A stretch of 64,000 bases of DNA, taken from Paenibacillus oryzae. GTDB taxonomy: Bacteria > Bacillota > Bacilli > Paenibacillales > Paenibacillaceae. Where the stretch lies: positions 1 through 64,000 of the forward strand of contig NZ_LYPA01000076.1 in the NCBI RefSeq assembly GCF_001675045.1, read 5' to 3'. Shown in pieces: positions 37,056-45,423 of this stretch (the stretch's first letter is position 1; the number at the start of each line of letters is the position of its first letter). Made by a program: the position numbers and the translations under genes. The notes under the pieces were generated by a model that ran no database searches, was not told where the DNA came from, and saw only the letters and a list, made by a program, of their open reading frames with translations.

Positions 37056-37244
37056 ACTTTTGGCCCGAGCCTTTCCGTCCGAACCTTTCAGCTCGAACTA
37101 AATATGATCGTAAGTAATATGCTCCGGGTTATATCACATATTGCGCAGCGCTGCGCATTTCATAGAGGTAGTGGCGGTCAGCAGGGAGGAGTCAATCCGC
37201 CCTGCTGTTGTCTTGATATTGCAGCTTATAAGGAGGTCTGAAGG

Positions 37245-37904
37245 ATGCGTTTGTATACAAAAACGGGCGATAAAGGGCAAACCTCTCTAATTGGAGGCCG
37301 GGTCCGCAAGGACGATGTCCGGGTTGAAGCTTACGGAACGATTGACGAGCTCAACAGCTTTGTTGGTCTTGCCGCTGCCGAGGCGGCCAAACATATCGAA
37401 CTGGAGACATTGGCGGGACAGCTGATGGACATTCAGCAGGAGCTGTTCGACTGCGGCTCCGACCTTGCGTATGCACGTGAAGGTCATCCGTTCAAGATGA
37501 CCGGCGAACCGATCCTGAGGCTGGAGGCATGGATTGATGTCATGCTGACGGAGGCGCCGGAAATTACAAGATTTATTTTGCCGGGCGGAGGCGTCGTTTC
37601 CTCCCATCTTCACGTATGCCGGACCGTATGCCGGAGAGCGGAGCGCAGAGTTGTGACGCTGGCCTCGGAACATGCCATTAATGGAGATGCGGCTATTTAT
37701 CTAAATCGTCTGTCCGACTATTTTTTTGCTGCGGCACGAGTCGCTAATGCGAAGCTTGGTTTGCAGGATACGGAATATGTAAGAAGCGGCGAGGTTTTTC
37801 GCTCCCGCAGAAAAAAAAGCGCCGGAAACGAAGCAGTGTCAGATGCAGCGCCGGCAGCAGCTCCTGATGCCGGAAATTCTCTGCAGGATCATGAGCGGGA
37901 GTAA
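37245..37904 (+). CDS. Cob(I)alamin adenosyltransferase, PduO type
   Basis: A 219-aa enzyme that transfers adenosyl from ATP to Co(I) corrinoid to make adenosylcobalamin. The N-terminal ATP-binding motif is YTKTGDKGQTSLIGG, followed by AYGTIDELNS and the later CRTVCRRAERRV, all family signatures. A 30-residue Ala-rich tail after residue 190 is extra. AAGGAGG precedes the ATG. No other cobalamin gene is nearby. The RluA-family gene follows after 7 bp or overlaps the tail. Confidence 0.93.
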   Translation: MRLYTKTGDKGQTSLIGGRVRKDDVRVEAYGTIDELNSFVGLAAAEAAKHIELETLAGQLMDIQQELFDCGSDLAYAREGHPFKMTGEPILRLEAWIDVMLTEAPEITRFILPGGGVVSSHLHVCRTVCRRAERRVVTLASEHAINGDAAIYLNRLSDYFFAAARVANAKLGLQDTEYVRSGEVFRSRRKKSAGNEAVSDAAPAAAPDAGNSLQDHERE

Positions 37905-37911
37905 AGCCGGA

Positions 37912-38943
37912 ATGAAGGATGCAGAGGGATTAAAAGCTGTAGAGGGCTTAAAGGATGAGCTGCTGCTCCGGTATTATAAGCCGCTGACGGTAACCGTCAG
38001 CGAGCAGGATGCAGGGAAGGAAGTACGCACCGTGCTGGAGCGGAGGTTAGGCGTTTCACGAAAGCTGCTGTCGCAGGTGAAGCTGACCGAGCATGGCCTA
38101 ACGCTTAATGAAGAGAGAGTGTATACAACGGCGAAGGTTTCGGCGGGAGATATAATCCGGGTACGAATGGAGCGGGAGCAATCCGACGATATATTGCCGC
38201 AGGATTTACCGCTTGATATTTTATTTGAGGATGAGGATTTGCTGGTTGTCAATAAACCGGCGGGCGTTATCGTTCATCCCACCCACGGCCATTATACGGG
38301 AACGCTGGCAAATGGCGTTGTCTATCATTGGCTGCAGAGAGGGGAAAAGGTACGGTTTCGTCCCGTTCACAGGCTGGACGAGGAAACCTCCGGCGTGGTG
38401 GCCATTGCGAAAACGGGTTATGTGCATCAGCAATTGTCGGAGCAAATGCAGCGTGGAGAGGTGGACAAGCGATATCTCGCTTATGTGTATGGCGCCCCCC
38501 CTGCGCCAACCGGCGTGGTGGATGAACCTATCGACCGCGACCCGGAGTCTCCGCATATTCGTATCGTGACGCCAACGGGTTATCCATCGCTTACCCGTTA
38601 CGAGGCCGTGAAGCATTTTGGGGGCGGGCCGGGGGAAGCGGCGGCAACGTTAGTCAAGCTAAAGCTGGAAACAGGCAGAACGCATCAGATCCGTGTACAT
38701 ATGAAGCATCTTGGCTGCCCTCTTATTGGAGATAAAATGTACGGTGCTGACGCAAATGAGATCACTGCCTGGGAGGATTGCGTCAATCGTCAGGCGCTCC
38801 ATGCGGCCAGTCTCGGTTTTGTCCATCCTTTGACGGGAGAAAAAATGGAGTTCCATGCTCCGCTGCCGCCGGAGCTTACCGCCCTTGAGGCGCTCCTCAA
38901 GCAACATAGCAAACATGCAAGCAACGTACGATTCTGGACATGA
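37912..38943 (+). CDS. RluA-family pseudouridine synthase
   Basis: A 343-aa enzyme. The N-terminal S4-like RNA-binding part spans about residues 25-90 (VRTVLERRLGVSRKLLSQVK). The catalytic motif RPVHRLDEETSG carries the active aspartate, and GRTHQIRVHMKHLGCPLIGD is the second family motif. It isomerises uridine in rRNA or tRNA; the target site is unknown. ATG 37912 is favoured; ATG 37891 would overlap the previous gene by 14 nt. Confidence 0.9.
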   Translation: MKDAEGLKAVEGLKDELLLRYYKPLTVTVSEQDAGKEVRTVLERRLGVSRKLLSQVKLTEHGLTLNEERVYTTAKVSAGDIIRVRMEREQSDDILPQDLPLDILFEDEDLLVVNKPAGVIVHPTHGHYTGTLANGVVYHWLQRGEKVRFRPVHRLDEETSGVVAIAKTGYVHQQLSEQMQRGEVDKRYLAYVYGAPPAPTGVVDEPIDRDPESPHIRIVTPTGYPSLTRYEAVKHFGGGPGEAAATLVKLKLETGRTHQIRVHMKHLGCPLIGDKMYGADANEITAWEDCVNRQALHAASLGFVHPLTGEKMEFHAPLPPELTALEALLKQHSKHASNVRFWT

Positions 38944-38957
38944 GAGGAGAAAGGTAC

Positions 38958-39338
38958 ATGTCAAAAGTAATTACGGTTATACAATACCCTCCTTGCAGCA
39001 CGTGCAGGGCGGCCGTCAAATCGCTGAAGGCGAAGGGATTTGAAGTGACGGCGAGACATATCGTGGAGGAGACGCCTTCGGCAGAGGAGCTGCAGAAGCT
39101 GCTGGATTTGTCTGGTCTGGATATCAAAAAGCTGTTCAATACCTCCGGTGAAGTGTACCGGGAGCTGGGACTGAAGGACAAGCTTGCCGATATGAGCCAT
39201 AACGACAAGCTTAAGCTTCTGGCCTCTCATGGCATGTTGATCAAACGTCCTATCGCGACAGATGGCAAACGCGTCACCGTCGGGTATAAGGAAGAGCAAT
39301 ATGCCGAGGTTTGGGGTAGCGATGAAACAGATGCGTAA
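38958..39338 (+). CDS. ArsC/Spx-family protein (YusI-like)
   Basis: A 126-aa thioredoxin-fold protein of the ArsC/Spx family. The redox motif is CSTC, preceded by QYPP, and the conserved LFNTSG...YRELGLK, then LIKRPIATDGKRVTVGY are present. The K-R-P motif is that of ArsC-like reductases. Unlike Spx it is probably not an RNA polymerase regulator; its activity is unproven. GAGGAGAAAGG precedes the ATG. The following aminotransferase gene overlaps its end. Confidence 0.88.
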   Translation: MSKVITVIQYPPCSTCRAAVKSLKAKGFEVTARHIVEETPSAEELQKLLDLSGLDIKKLFNTSGEVYRELGLKDKLADMSHNDKLKLLASHGMLIKRPIATDGKRVTVGYKEEQYAEVWGSDETDA

Positions 39339-40665
39339 CGCCTTTTTGTCCAGCCAATTTGACGGCAATGGAGAATTACGATCACCCGGCAAGGCGGTGC
39401 AGGGCTCCGAAGTTGAGGAGGCTGTACGCAGTTCAGGCGGGAGTGCAATGCCGGACGTAAAAGGCGTCGGTGATGGAGGGCGTTGGCGCTCCAAACGATT
39501 AGGCGAGCTGGGCTCGTCTATCTTTTCCGAGGTTTCGCAATGGAAGCGGGAAGCGATGGCGAACGGCATGGATGTTATTGATCTTGGCATCGGCAGTCCC
39601 GACAAACCTCCTTCAGAAGCCGTTCGCAACACATTGGCTAAGGCCGCATTGCGGCTCGACAACTATATGTATCCTGCTATTAAAAGCGATATGCCGTTTA
39701 AGGAAACGGCAGCACGATGGATGGACCATCGCTTCGGAGTAAAATGCGAGCCGGCGGCTGAAATGGTGACGCTGCTGGGCTCCCAGGACGGTCTCGCTCA
39801 TCTTGCGATGGCCATTTGTGATCCAGGAGACATTGCTTTGCTGCCGGACCCTGGCTATCCCATCTATACGGCATCGCTTGCGCTGGCTGGGGTTCAGCCC
39901 GTTATGATGCCGTTGAGAGCGGAAAATGGGTACCTGCCGGATCTGGATGCTATAAGCGATGAAGTGTGGCGGAGCGCCAAGCTTTTACTCGTCAATTATC
40001 CTAATAACCCGCTTTCCGCTATTGCCGATCTTGATTTCTTCCGCAGGCTGCTGAAAAAAGCGGAGATGTACGATGTGCTCATCGTTCAGGATCTAGCTTA
40101 TTCCGAGATGGGGTTTGACGGAGTAGTGCCGCCTAGCATCCTTCAGGTCGAGGGAGCATTCAGGTATGCGGTAGAATTTCATTCATTGTCCAAAAGCTTT
40201 AATATGGCGGGCTGCCGGATTGGCTTTTTGGCTGGCAATCGGGACGCGGTTGGCGCGCTGCGGGAGCTAAAGGCCAATATTGATTACGGAGCCTTTTACC
40301 CTGTTCAGGAAGCCGGAATCGCCGCTCTTCGGGAAGCAATGGAAAACACCGGATACGAGCGGGCCGGGTCGTTATACGAGCGCCGAAGAAATAGGTTTGT
40401 TGAAGCGTTGCAGCGCATCGGCTGGGAGGTTGAGCTCCCCAAAGCAACGATGTTTCTGTGGGCAAAGCTTCCGGAAATGAAATGGGGCGGCAATTGGGAT
40501 TCCAGAACCTTTTCACAGGAGCTGTTGAGAAAGGCGGGAGTTGTCGTCATACCAGGCGAAGCCTTTGGCCAAGAGGGAAAGGGGTTCGTTCGTATCGCTC
40601 TTGTGGAAGATGAGGAACGTCTCCTAGAAGCGGCGGAACGAATTGGAGCCTTCATTGCGGAATAA
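39322..40665 (+). CDS. Aminotransferase, LL-diaminopimelate-aminotransferase-like
   Basis: A fold-type I PLP aminotransferase, about 447 aa. The PLP lysine is in EFHSLSKSFNMAGCRIGFL; VIDLGIGSPDKPP and NYPNNPLSA are typical of LL-DAP and related aminotransferases. The first 50 residues before GRWRSKRLGELG are unusual and low in conservation, so translation may start further in (for example ATG 39538 or near it). The ATG at 39322 overlaps the YusI-like gene by 17 nt. A MITE-like element begins 25 bp after the stop. Confidence 0.85.
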   Translation: MKQMRNAFLSSQFDGNGELRSPGKAVQGSEVEEAVRSSGGSAMPDVKGVGDGGRWRSKRLGELGSSIFSEVSQWKREAMANGMDVIDLGIGSPDKPPSEAVRNTLAKAALRLDNYMYPAIKSDMPFKETAARWMDHRFGVKCEPAAEMVTLLGSQDGLAHLAMAICDPGDIALLPDPGYPIYTASLALAGVQPVMMPLRAENGYLPDLDAISDEVWRSAKLLLVNYPNNPLSAIADLDFFRRLLKKAEMYDVLIVQDLAYSEMGFDGVVPPSILQVEGAFRYAVEFHSLSKSFNMAGCRIGFLAGNRDAVGALRELKANIDYGAFYPVQEAGIAALREAMENTGYERAGSLYERRRNRFVEALQRIGWEVELPKATMFLWAKLPEMKWGGNWDSRTFSQELLRKAGVVVIPGEAFGQEGKGFVRIALVEDEERLLEAAERIGAFIAE

Positions 40666-40689
40666 GATGTGGTACAATGTAGGGAACCA

Positions 40690-40910
40690 GGGGCTGTCCA
40701 AAAAGTCTGTTTCGGTGAATAAATATTCAACAAAACCGGTACCTGCAGGAAAAGGGTGTCTTGGAAGCTCAAACATTTTTGTCGGCTTATTTTGATCCTA
40801 TTTTTTAGTGGATAAAAGCCGGCAAAAAAACTCGCCCTCAAGACACCCATTCCCCTCCGGTCCTCTCTGCTGAATAGTTATTCGTTTCACGTGACTTTTC
40901 GGACAACCCC
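40690..40910. mobile_element. MITE-like hairpin element, family A, copy 2
   Basis: A 221-bp element with ends GGGGCTGTCC / GGACAACCCC and the same nested pairing blocks as copy 1 (AAAAGGGTGTCTTG with CAAGACACCCATT; GTCGGCTTATTTTGATCCTA with TTTTAGTGGATAAAAGCCGGC). No open frame of note. Confidence 0.85.
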
Positions 40911-40936
40911 TTATTAAAAGAGGGGACGAAGCTTAG

Positions 40937-41797
40937 ATGAACAGCAACAAAATATTGGTTGTTGACGGGATGGCGCTATTATTCAGAGCATATTTTGCTC
41001 AATCCTACAGCTCCAGACGAATTGATGACGGCACGCCTACCAATGCGATTTACGGCTTCCTGCAATATCTTTTTGATGCGGTAAATGCCTTTCAGCCGAC
41101 ACATGTATTATGCTGCTGGGATATGGGAAGCAAAACCTTCAGAAGCGATTTGTATCCCCATTATAAGGCCAATCGGCCTGAAGCCCCTGAGGATTTGATT
41201 CCCCAGTTTAGCCTGGTCAAAGATATTGTGTCTGCCATGCAAATTCCTAATATCGGGCTTGCCGGGTATGAAGCGGACGATTGCATTGGGACGGTATCCC
41301 GGCAATTCAGCGAGCTTGGACATGTCTACATTCTTACCGGAGATCAGGATATGCTGCAGCTTGTGGACGAGCGTATTCATGTTGTCATTATGAAGAAGGG
41401 CAGATCCAATTACGCCGTGTATGATTTGGAGCTGCTTAAAACGGATAAAGGCATTCAGCCATTTCAGGTTGTTGAGATGAAGGGGTTGACCGGCGATACA
41501 AGCGATAACTACCCTGGAGTTAAAGGCATAGGTGAAAAAACAGCCCTGAAGCTGCTGACGGAATATGAATCTATTGATGGCATATTAAGCAATCTGGAGC
41601 ATTTGCCCAAAAGCGTAAAGGCCAAAATTGAAGCTGATCTGGACATGCTTCATTTATCCCGGTCGCTGGCCCGCATCAACATCGAGGTTCCTATTGAGTG
41701 CAATCTGGATGAATGTCTATGGGATATCCCTCTTGAATCCGCAACAGCCGTATTTGATAAATATCGTCTGACGACGCTGCTCAAATTAATTAGCTAG
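40937..41797 (+). CDS. 5'-3' exonuclease (PolA N-domain/YpcP-like)
   Basis: A free-standing flap-type 5'-3' exonuclease, 286 aa. It opens with VVDGMALLFRAYFA, contains the metal-binding Asp clusters (CCWDMGSKTFR, GYEADDCIGT, TGDQDMLQL), and has the helix-hairpin-helix DNA-binding part VKGIGEKTALKLL. It corresponds to the PolA exonuclease domain as a single gene, like B. subtilis YpcP (ExoR), which removes RNA primers. GAGGGGACGAAG precedes the ATG, and a terminator follows. Confidence 0.92.
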   Translation: MNSNKILVVDGMALLFRAYFAQSYSSRRIDDGTPTNAIYGFLQYLFDAVNAFQPTHVLCCWDMGSKTFRSDLYPHYKANRPEAPEDLIPQFSLVKDIVSAMQIPNIGLAGYEADDCIGTVSRQFSELGHVYILTGDQDMLQLVDERIHVVIMKKGRSNYAVYDLELLKTDKGIQPFQVVEMKGLTGDTSDNYPGVKGIGEKTALKLLTEYESIDGILSNLEHLPKSVKAKIEADLDMLHLSRSLARINIEVPIECNLDECLWDIPLESATAVFDKYRLTTLLKLIS

Positions 41798-41811
41798 TCG
41801 ATACAGGAAGC

Positions 41812-41855
41812 GAGGACGCCCCGTCGGTTAATGATGGGACGTCCTTTGTTTATTT
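41812..41855 (+). terminator. Terminator of the exonuclease gene
   Basis: AGGACG-C-CCC pairs with GGG-A-CGTCCT and is followed by TTTGTTTATTT. Confidence 0.82.
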
Positions 41856-41937
41856 CAAGGTATTACCATTCGTGAATAATATCCCGGATTATCCGAATCG
41901 TCGTCCACAACCAGTATGGCGTTCATCGGGCTGCTCC

Positions 41938-42519
41938 TTATGCCATTATTTTGTTATCATAACCTTCTTTACGACAAGTATATACGAATGCCGGGGGGAA
42001 ATTTAAGGGGACGAATTCAATTTTTTCTATATCCAATTTCAGTGACAGATGCTTTTTCATCTGAAGTGAATATTGGAACGCCACAAACAGTCCGCCCGGT
42101 TTTAACGAATAATAAATTTGCTGAAGCAGTGTTTCCCTCAGTTCAGGACTGAAATTAAAAAAAGGAAGGCCGCTTATTACACAGTCTAACTGGTTAATGC
42201 CTTCCCGTTGTACTTCTTCTACCAATCGGCTCGCGTTTGGAAGACAATGAAAGCGAGGGAAGCTGTTCTTTAATTGGCCGCGCATTATGTTATCCATTTC
42301 AAACAAAAATACGTTAGTGCCCTCCGTAACATTGTCCTTAATGAACTTCGTAATTGCGCCAGTGCCCGATCCAAGCTCTGCAACAGCGTTTACCTCATGC
42401 CAGGGAATGGAATGAACCATTTTGGATGCCAGAAATCTGGAGCTTGGCAATACGCTGCCTACTTGTTTGGGCTGCCGAATAAAGCTTCGCGCAAACTGCA
42501 AATAGTTGTTTTTTTTCAT
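41938..42519 (-). CDS. SAM-dependent methyltransferase (phospholipid/rRNA-dimethylase-like)
   Basis: A Rossmann-fold methyltransferase, 193 aa. The SAM motif is VAELGSGTGAITKFI, with FEMDN as the acidic strand, and SGLPFFNFSP resembles the NLPF motif of KsgA-type and PmtA-type enzymes. The pattern MKKNNYLQFARSFIRQPKQV with GSVLPSSRFLASKMV is typical of the PmtA-like group. The substrate, phospholipid or nucleic acid, is not settled. It follows a DedA gene by 24 bp on the same strand. Confidence 0.85.
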   Translation of the reverse strand: MKKNNYLQFARSFIRQPKQVGSVLPSSRFLASKMVHSIPWHEVNAVAELGSGTGAITKFIKDNVTEGTNVFLFEMDNIMRGQLKNSFPRFHCLPNASRLVEEVQREGINQLDCVISGLPFFNFSPELRETLLQQIYYSLKPGGLFVAFQYSLQMKKHLSLKLDIEKIEFVPLNFPPAFVYTCRKEGYDNKIMA

Positions 42520-42543
42520 AAAAATCCCCCTCTTTTTCTAGTT

Positions 42544-43023
42544 TCATAAGATGTGAGCCGCAATAAGTGTCCCGATTCCATAAAACAAGGCTGTCCAAAC
42601 AAAAGCCCCAAAATACGAGATGATCATGAATGTTTTAAAGCGGGTGCCGCTGAATCCAGCCAGCATAGGCATGATATACCTCACAACAGGCAGGAAAAAA
42701 CCGGCAGCCATCGCCCATTTGCCATGTTTCTGAAGCAGGAGCTGCGCTTTTTGAAAACGGCGGTTATTTTGGAGCTTCAAATTGAAATGGTCGCCACAGA
42801 ATCGCCCCAGTGAATAGGACAAGGTCACCGCCGTTAGCAAACCCGCCAAAATGCAGAGATAAGCGGTCAGCGGATTCAGAATGTCGGCGCGGCCGAGGAA
42901 TACAGCGGTCAAAAGTGTGACTTCATTGGGGACGGGAATACCAAATGGACCTAACGAAAAAGCGAGAAAGAAAACAAAGTAGCCGTATTGATCTATTAAT
43001 CCAGTGATCGTACTGCTGATCAT
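42544..43023 (-). CDS. DedA-family membrane protein
   Basis: A 159-aa DedA (VTT-domain) protein with about five hydrophobic segments and the family's re-entrant motif region around LGPFGIPVPNEVTLL and FFLPVVRYIMPMLAG. DedA proteins flip undecaprenyl phosphate or phospholipids across the membrane. It is the first gene of a two-gene operon with the PmtA-like methyltransferase, hinting at a lipid role for both. GGAGGACCTTACCC lies before the ATG on the minus strand. Confidence 0.9.
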   Translation of the reverse strand: MISSTITGLIDQYGYFVFFLAFSLGPFGIPVPNEVTLLTAVFLGRADILNPLTAYLCILAGLLTAVTLSYSLGRFCGDHFNLKLQNNRRFQKAQLLLQKHGKWAMAAGFFLPVVRYIMPMLAGFSGTRFKTFMIISYFGAFVWTALFYGIGTLIAAHIL

Positions 43024-43272
43024 GGGTAAGGTCCTCCCTCATGAATTCTCTATTGATAGAAGAATAACAAGTAATTCTGAAGATCCTATCAATGTTTTTC
43101 TAAAGAAATTCTGAAGAAAGGCAAGGTTCGATAAAAGGCATGTTTCGATTGTTCGTTATAGTGAATGATTTAAATTGCTTTTCTGCAGAAAAAAAGCTGA
43201 AAAAAGCTAGAAACAGGCGGGTAATAGGGGATAAAGCATGCGATAAACTATAAAATGTGGGGGTTGAAAGTA
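43024..43272. other. Divergent intergenic region (dedA / sinR)
   Basis: An AT-rich gap. Imperfect repeats of TTCTGAAGA occur near 43073 and 43110, and GCTTTTCTGCAGAAAAAAAGC (about 43178-43200) is a possible hairpin. The promoter of the minus-strand dedA operon must lie in the left half. No gene is visible. Confidence 0.5.
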
Positions 43273-43301
43273 TTGACCTGTTCTCTTTAAAGAACTACAA
43301 T
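43273..43301 (+). promoter_or_regulatory. sinR promoter with internal SinR operator
   Basis: TTGACC (43273-43278), 17-bp spacer, TACAAT (43296-43301). The palindrome GTTCTCTTTAAAGAAC occupies 43280-43295, exactly the spacer but for one base. Bound repressor would block polymerase, so sinR should regulate itself. Confidence 0.85.
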
Positions 43302-43385
43302 AAAGATATTGTCCGTTATAGACTCCTGTTCAACACCGTTTTTTGCAGCCATAGTACGGATCTAATCTGACTGAAGGAGAATCTT

Positions 43386-43796
43386 ATGATTGGGGAACGG
43401 ATTAAAGCGCTGAGAGAAAAGAAGGGTTATTCCATTACCAGGCTTGCGGAGCTGGCAGGCGTTTCAAAATCATATTTGAGCTATATTGAGCGAAATGTGC
43501 AGAACAATCCTTCTCTGCAGGTATTGGCCAAAATCGCCTTTCATCTGGATAGCAATATTGAATATTTGCTGGGCGAGGATTTGACGCCAAAGGTTTGGGT
43601 AGAGGATGTGCTGGATGAGGAATGGCATTCCATGATCCGGGATGCTGTGGATGAAGGCATGAGCAAAGGGGATTTCCGCGCGCTCAAAGAGCTTGTGACC
43701 TCTAATAAATGGCGGGAAGAACGGAAAGCCGCCGTGCCTGAAAGCTCCGGAAAAAAGAAGTCGTCGAATATTATTATTTTGCATATTGACCATTGA
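43386..43796 (+). CDS. sinR: SinR-like repressor of exopolysaccharide genes
   Basis: A 136-aa repressor homologous to SinR. Residues 1-64 are the Xre helix-turn-helix domain (MIGERIKALREKKGYSITRL, then VSKSYLSYIERNVQNNPSLQ); about 75-115 match the SinR C-terminal domain that binds SinI (DEEWHSMIRDAVDEGMSKGD, then KWREE). It has a 20-residue Lys/Ile-rich tail that B. subtilis SinR lacks. It sits directly before the Wzz gene of the EPS cluster, and SinR-type operators occur at four promoters here, including its own. No sinI gene is seen nearby. GAAGGAGA precedes the ATG. Confidence 0.92.
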   Translation: MIGERIKALREKKGYSITRLAELAGVSKSYLSYIERNVQNNPSLQVLAKIAFHLDSNIEYLLGEDLTPKVWVEDVLDEEWHSMIRDAVDEGMSKGDFRALKELVTSNKWREERKAAVPESSGKKKSSNIIILHIDH

Positions 43797-43800
43797 GCTA

Positions 43801-43829
43801 TTGACATGTTCTATATAAAGAACTACTAT
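43801..43829 (+). promoter_or_regulatory. eps promoter with internal SinR operator
   Basis: Consensus TTGACA (43801-43806), 17-bp spacer, TACTAT (43824-43829). The palindrome GTTCTATATAAAGAAC at 43808-43823 fills the spacer, in the same register as at the sinR promoter. Confidence 0.88.
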
Positions 43830-43873
43830 TGTGTTAGTGTTCACTATAACTAACATTATAAGTGGGTGTAGGA

Positions 43874-44605
43874 ATGGAAACCAAACGTAGCAACACCGTT
43901 TTGCCAAAAGAAACGGAGAAGGAAATCAACCTTAGAGAAGTTTTGCTGACGATTCGTAAAAGGATATGGCTGATTGCGCTGATTACCGGAATATTGACCG
44001 CATTGGGGATTCTATACAATTCCCGTCCCGAGCCTCAAGTGTATGCCTCGTCGACCCGCATCATTATTGCCGCTAGCAGCGAGATGATGTCTACAGTACG
44101 CGCTTTGGTCAGAGAGCCGATCGTATTAAACGAGGTCATTAAAAAGCTGGAGCTGAACACAACGCCAGGCCAGTTACGGTCGCAAATCGGGATTAACAGT
44201 GTGGATTCTTCGCTTATTACCGTAGTCAGTGTAATGGATAGCGATCCCGTAAGAGCCGCAGATATTGCCAATGCCACTGTTGACGCGTATCGCAAGGTTG
44301 CAGCAGACACGCTCAGTCTTCAAAGCATCCGGCTGTTGACGCCGGCCCAGCCGGAGCCGACGCCTATCAACTCCAAAAGCAATACGATTATTTATATCGC
44401 ATTTTTGACGGGACTGATTCTGAGCATTAGCTTAACCTTCCTCCTTAATTCTCTTGACGAGTCGATCCGGACGGAAAGCGATATTGAGAACAGGCTTGGG
44501 CTTAATATGTTAGGGCAGGTACCGGTCATTAAAAGGCGGCATGCCGATACCGGAGGCAAAAAGATTAAGCCAAGCATGGTAAGGAGTGAGACATTTGGTT
44601 CGTGA
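43874..44605 (+). CDS. epsA: Wzz/YveK-type chain-length regulator (EpsA-like)
   Basis: A polysaccharide co-polymerase, 243 aa: a short cytoplasmic N-terminus, a first transmembrane helix (LIALITGILTALGILY), an extracellular Wzz domain, and a second helix (IIYIAFLTGLILSISLTFLL) before a basic cytoplasmic tail. In Gram-positive bacteria this subunit activates the cognate BY-kinase, encoded next. The ATG at 43874 is preferred; GTG 43862 is possible. It is the first gene of the SinR-controlled eps operon, matching B. subtilis epsA. Confidence 0.9.
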   Translation: METKRSNTVLPKETEKEINLREVLLTIRKRIWLIALITGILTALGILYNSRPEPQVYASSTRIIIAASSEMMSTVRALVREPIVLNEVIKKLELNTTPGQLRSQIGINSVDSSLITVVSVMDSDPVRAADIANATVDAYRKVAADTLSLQSIRLLTPAQPEPTPINSKSNTIIYIAFLTGLILSISLTFLLNSLDESIRTESDIENRLGLNMLGQVPVIKRRHADTGGKKIKPSMVRSETFGS

Positions 44606-45263
44606 ACGGACAAAAGCAGCCAGGAAAGACGTTAACCGCAGTTTGCTTGCTTATCTGAATCCATCGCATCCCATTGCCCAGCAATTCCGCGCGATTCGCA
44701 ATAATATTCAATACGCGTCCGATGGAAAAGCCATCACTTCGCTGCTGATCACATCGCCTGAGGAAGGCGACGGAAAATCCACTGCGGCCATTAATTTGGC
44801 CATAAGTATGGCGCAGCGCGGCGAGCATGTCCTGCTCATTGACGCTAACTTTCGCAATCCTGTGCTTCACAAAATATTCGGCACGCAAATGTCGCCGGGG
44901 CTTGCCACCGTTGTTGGAGAACAATTAAGTTTGCCTGAAGCCGTGCGGCGTACGGAGATTGAAGGGCTTGACCTGCTGACATGCGGCTCCGCCGGAGCAG
45001 GTACTGCTGATTTACTGGATTCCCCCGCAATGAGCGCGTTGATGGCTTCCGCCGCAGATAGATATGACCGTGTCATTATTGATTGTCCCGCCGTCCTGTC
45101 TTCCCCTGACACCAACTGTCTGGTAGGCAAAAGCGATGGAGTTGTCCTGCTGCTGCACTGCGGCCATACGACGCATGGCAAAGCGCTGGAGGCCAAGCAG
45201 GCGCTTGCCTTTGCGGGGGCCAATATTGTAGGCGCGGTGCTTAACAAAAAAAATGCCAGGTAA
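44595..45263 (+). CDS. epsB: BY-kinase-like ATPase without tyrosine tail (EpsB-like)
   Basis: About 222 aa, homologous to CpsD/EpsB bacterial tyrosine kinases. Walker A is SPEEGDGKST, Walker A' VLLIDANFRNPVLH and Walker B VIIDCPA. Known EpsB-type kinases end in a Tyr-rich cluster that is autophosphorylated; this protein ends in AGANIVGAVLNKKNAR with none, so that mode of control seems lost. The TTG at 44595 lies 8 nt after GGAG; GTG 44586 lies too close. It overlaps epsA by 11 nt. Confidence 0.88.
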   Translation: MVRERTKAARKDVNRSLLAYLNPSHPIAQQFRAIRNNIQYASDGKAITSLLITSPEEGDGKSTAAINLAISMAQRGEHVLLIDANFRNPVLHKIFGTQMSPGLATVVGEQLSLPEAVRRTEIEGLDLLTCGSAGAGTADLLDSPAMSALMASAADRYDRVIIDCPAVLSSPDTNCLVGKSDGVVLLLHCGHTTHGKALEAKQALAFAGANIVGAVLNKKNAR

Positions 45264-45366
45264 AAGCGAGCCTTGCATGGAATGATTAAGCGGAAGCATA
45301 TACACGCTGTAGAGGATTTGCTTGAGACTGCATAGTGGAATAGGCGATATTTTTTTGGATATGCAT

Positions 45367-45395
45367 GTTCTTTATAAAGAACTATATTGTTCTTT
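45367..45395 (+). promoter_or_regulatory. SinR operator before epsC
   Basis: Palindrome GTTCTTTATAAAGAAC (45367-45382), followed by a TATATT hexamer (45383-45388) in -10 position and a further half-site GTTCTTT (45389-45395). There is no good -35 hexamer. Confidence 0.75.
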
Positions 45396-45423
45396 GGTGT
45401 TAGTTAATGAAAGGATGATTGGA

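Noticed and set aside
45322..45423. N-terminal extension of EpsC
   Set aside because: It would place the SinR operator and promoter inside the coding region; the ATG at 45424 has the ribosome site and begins the membrane domain.
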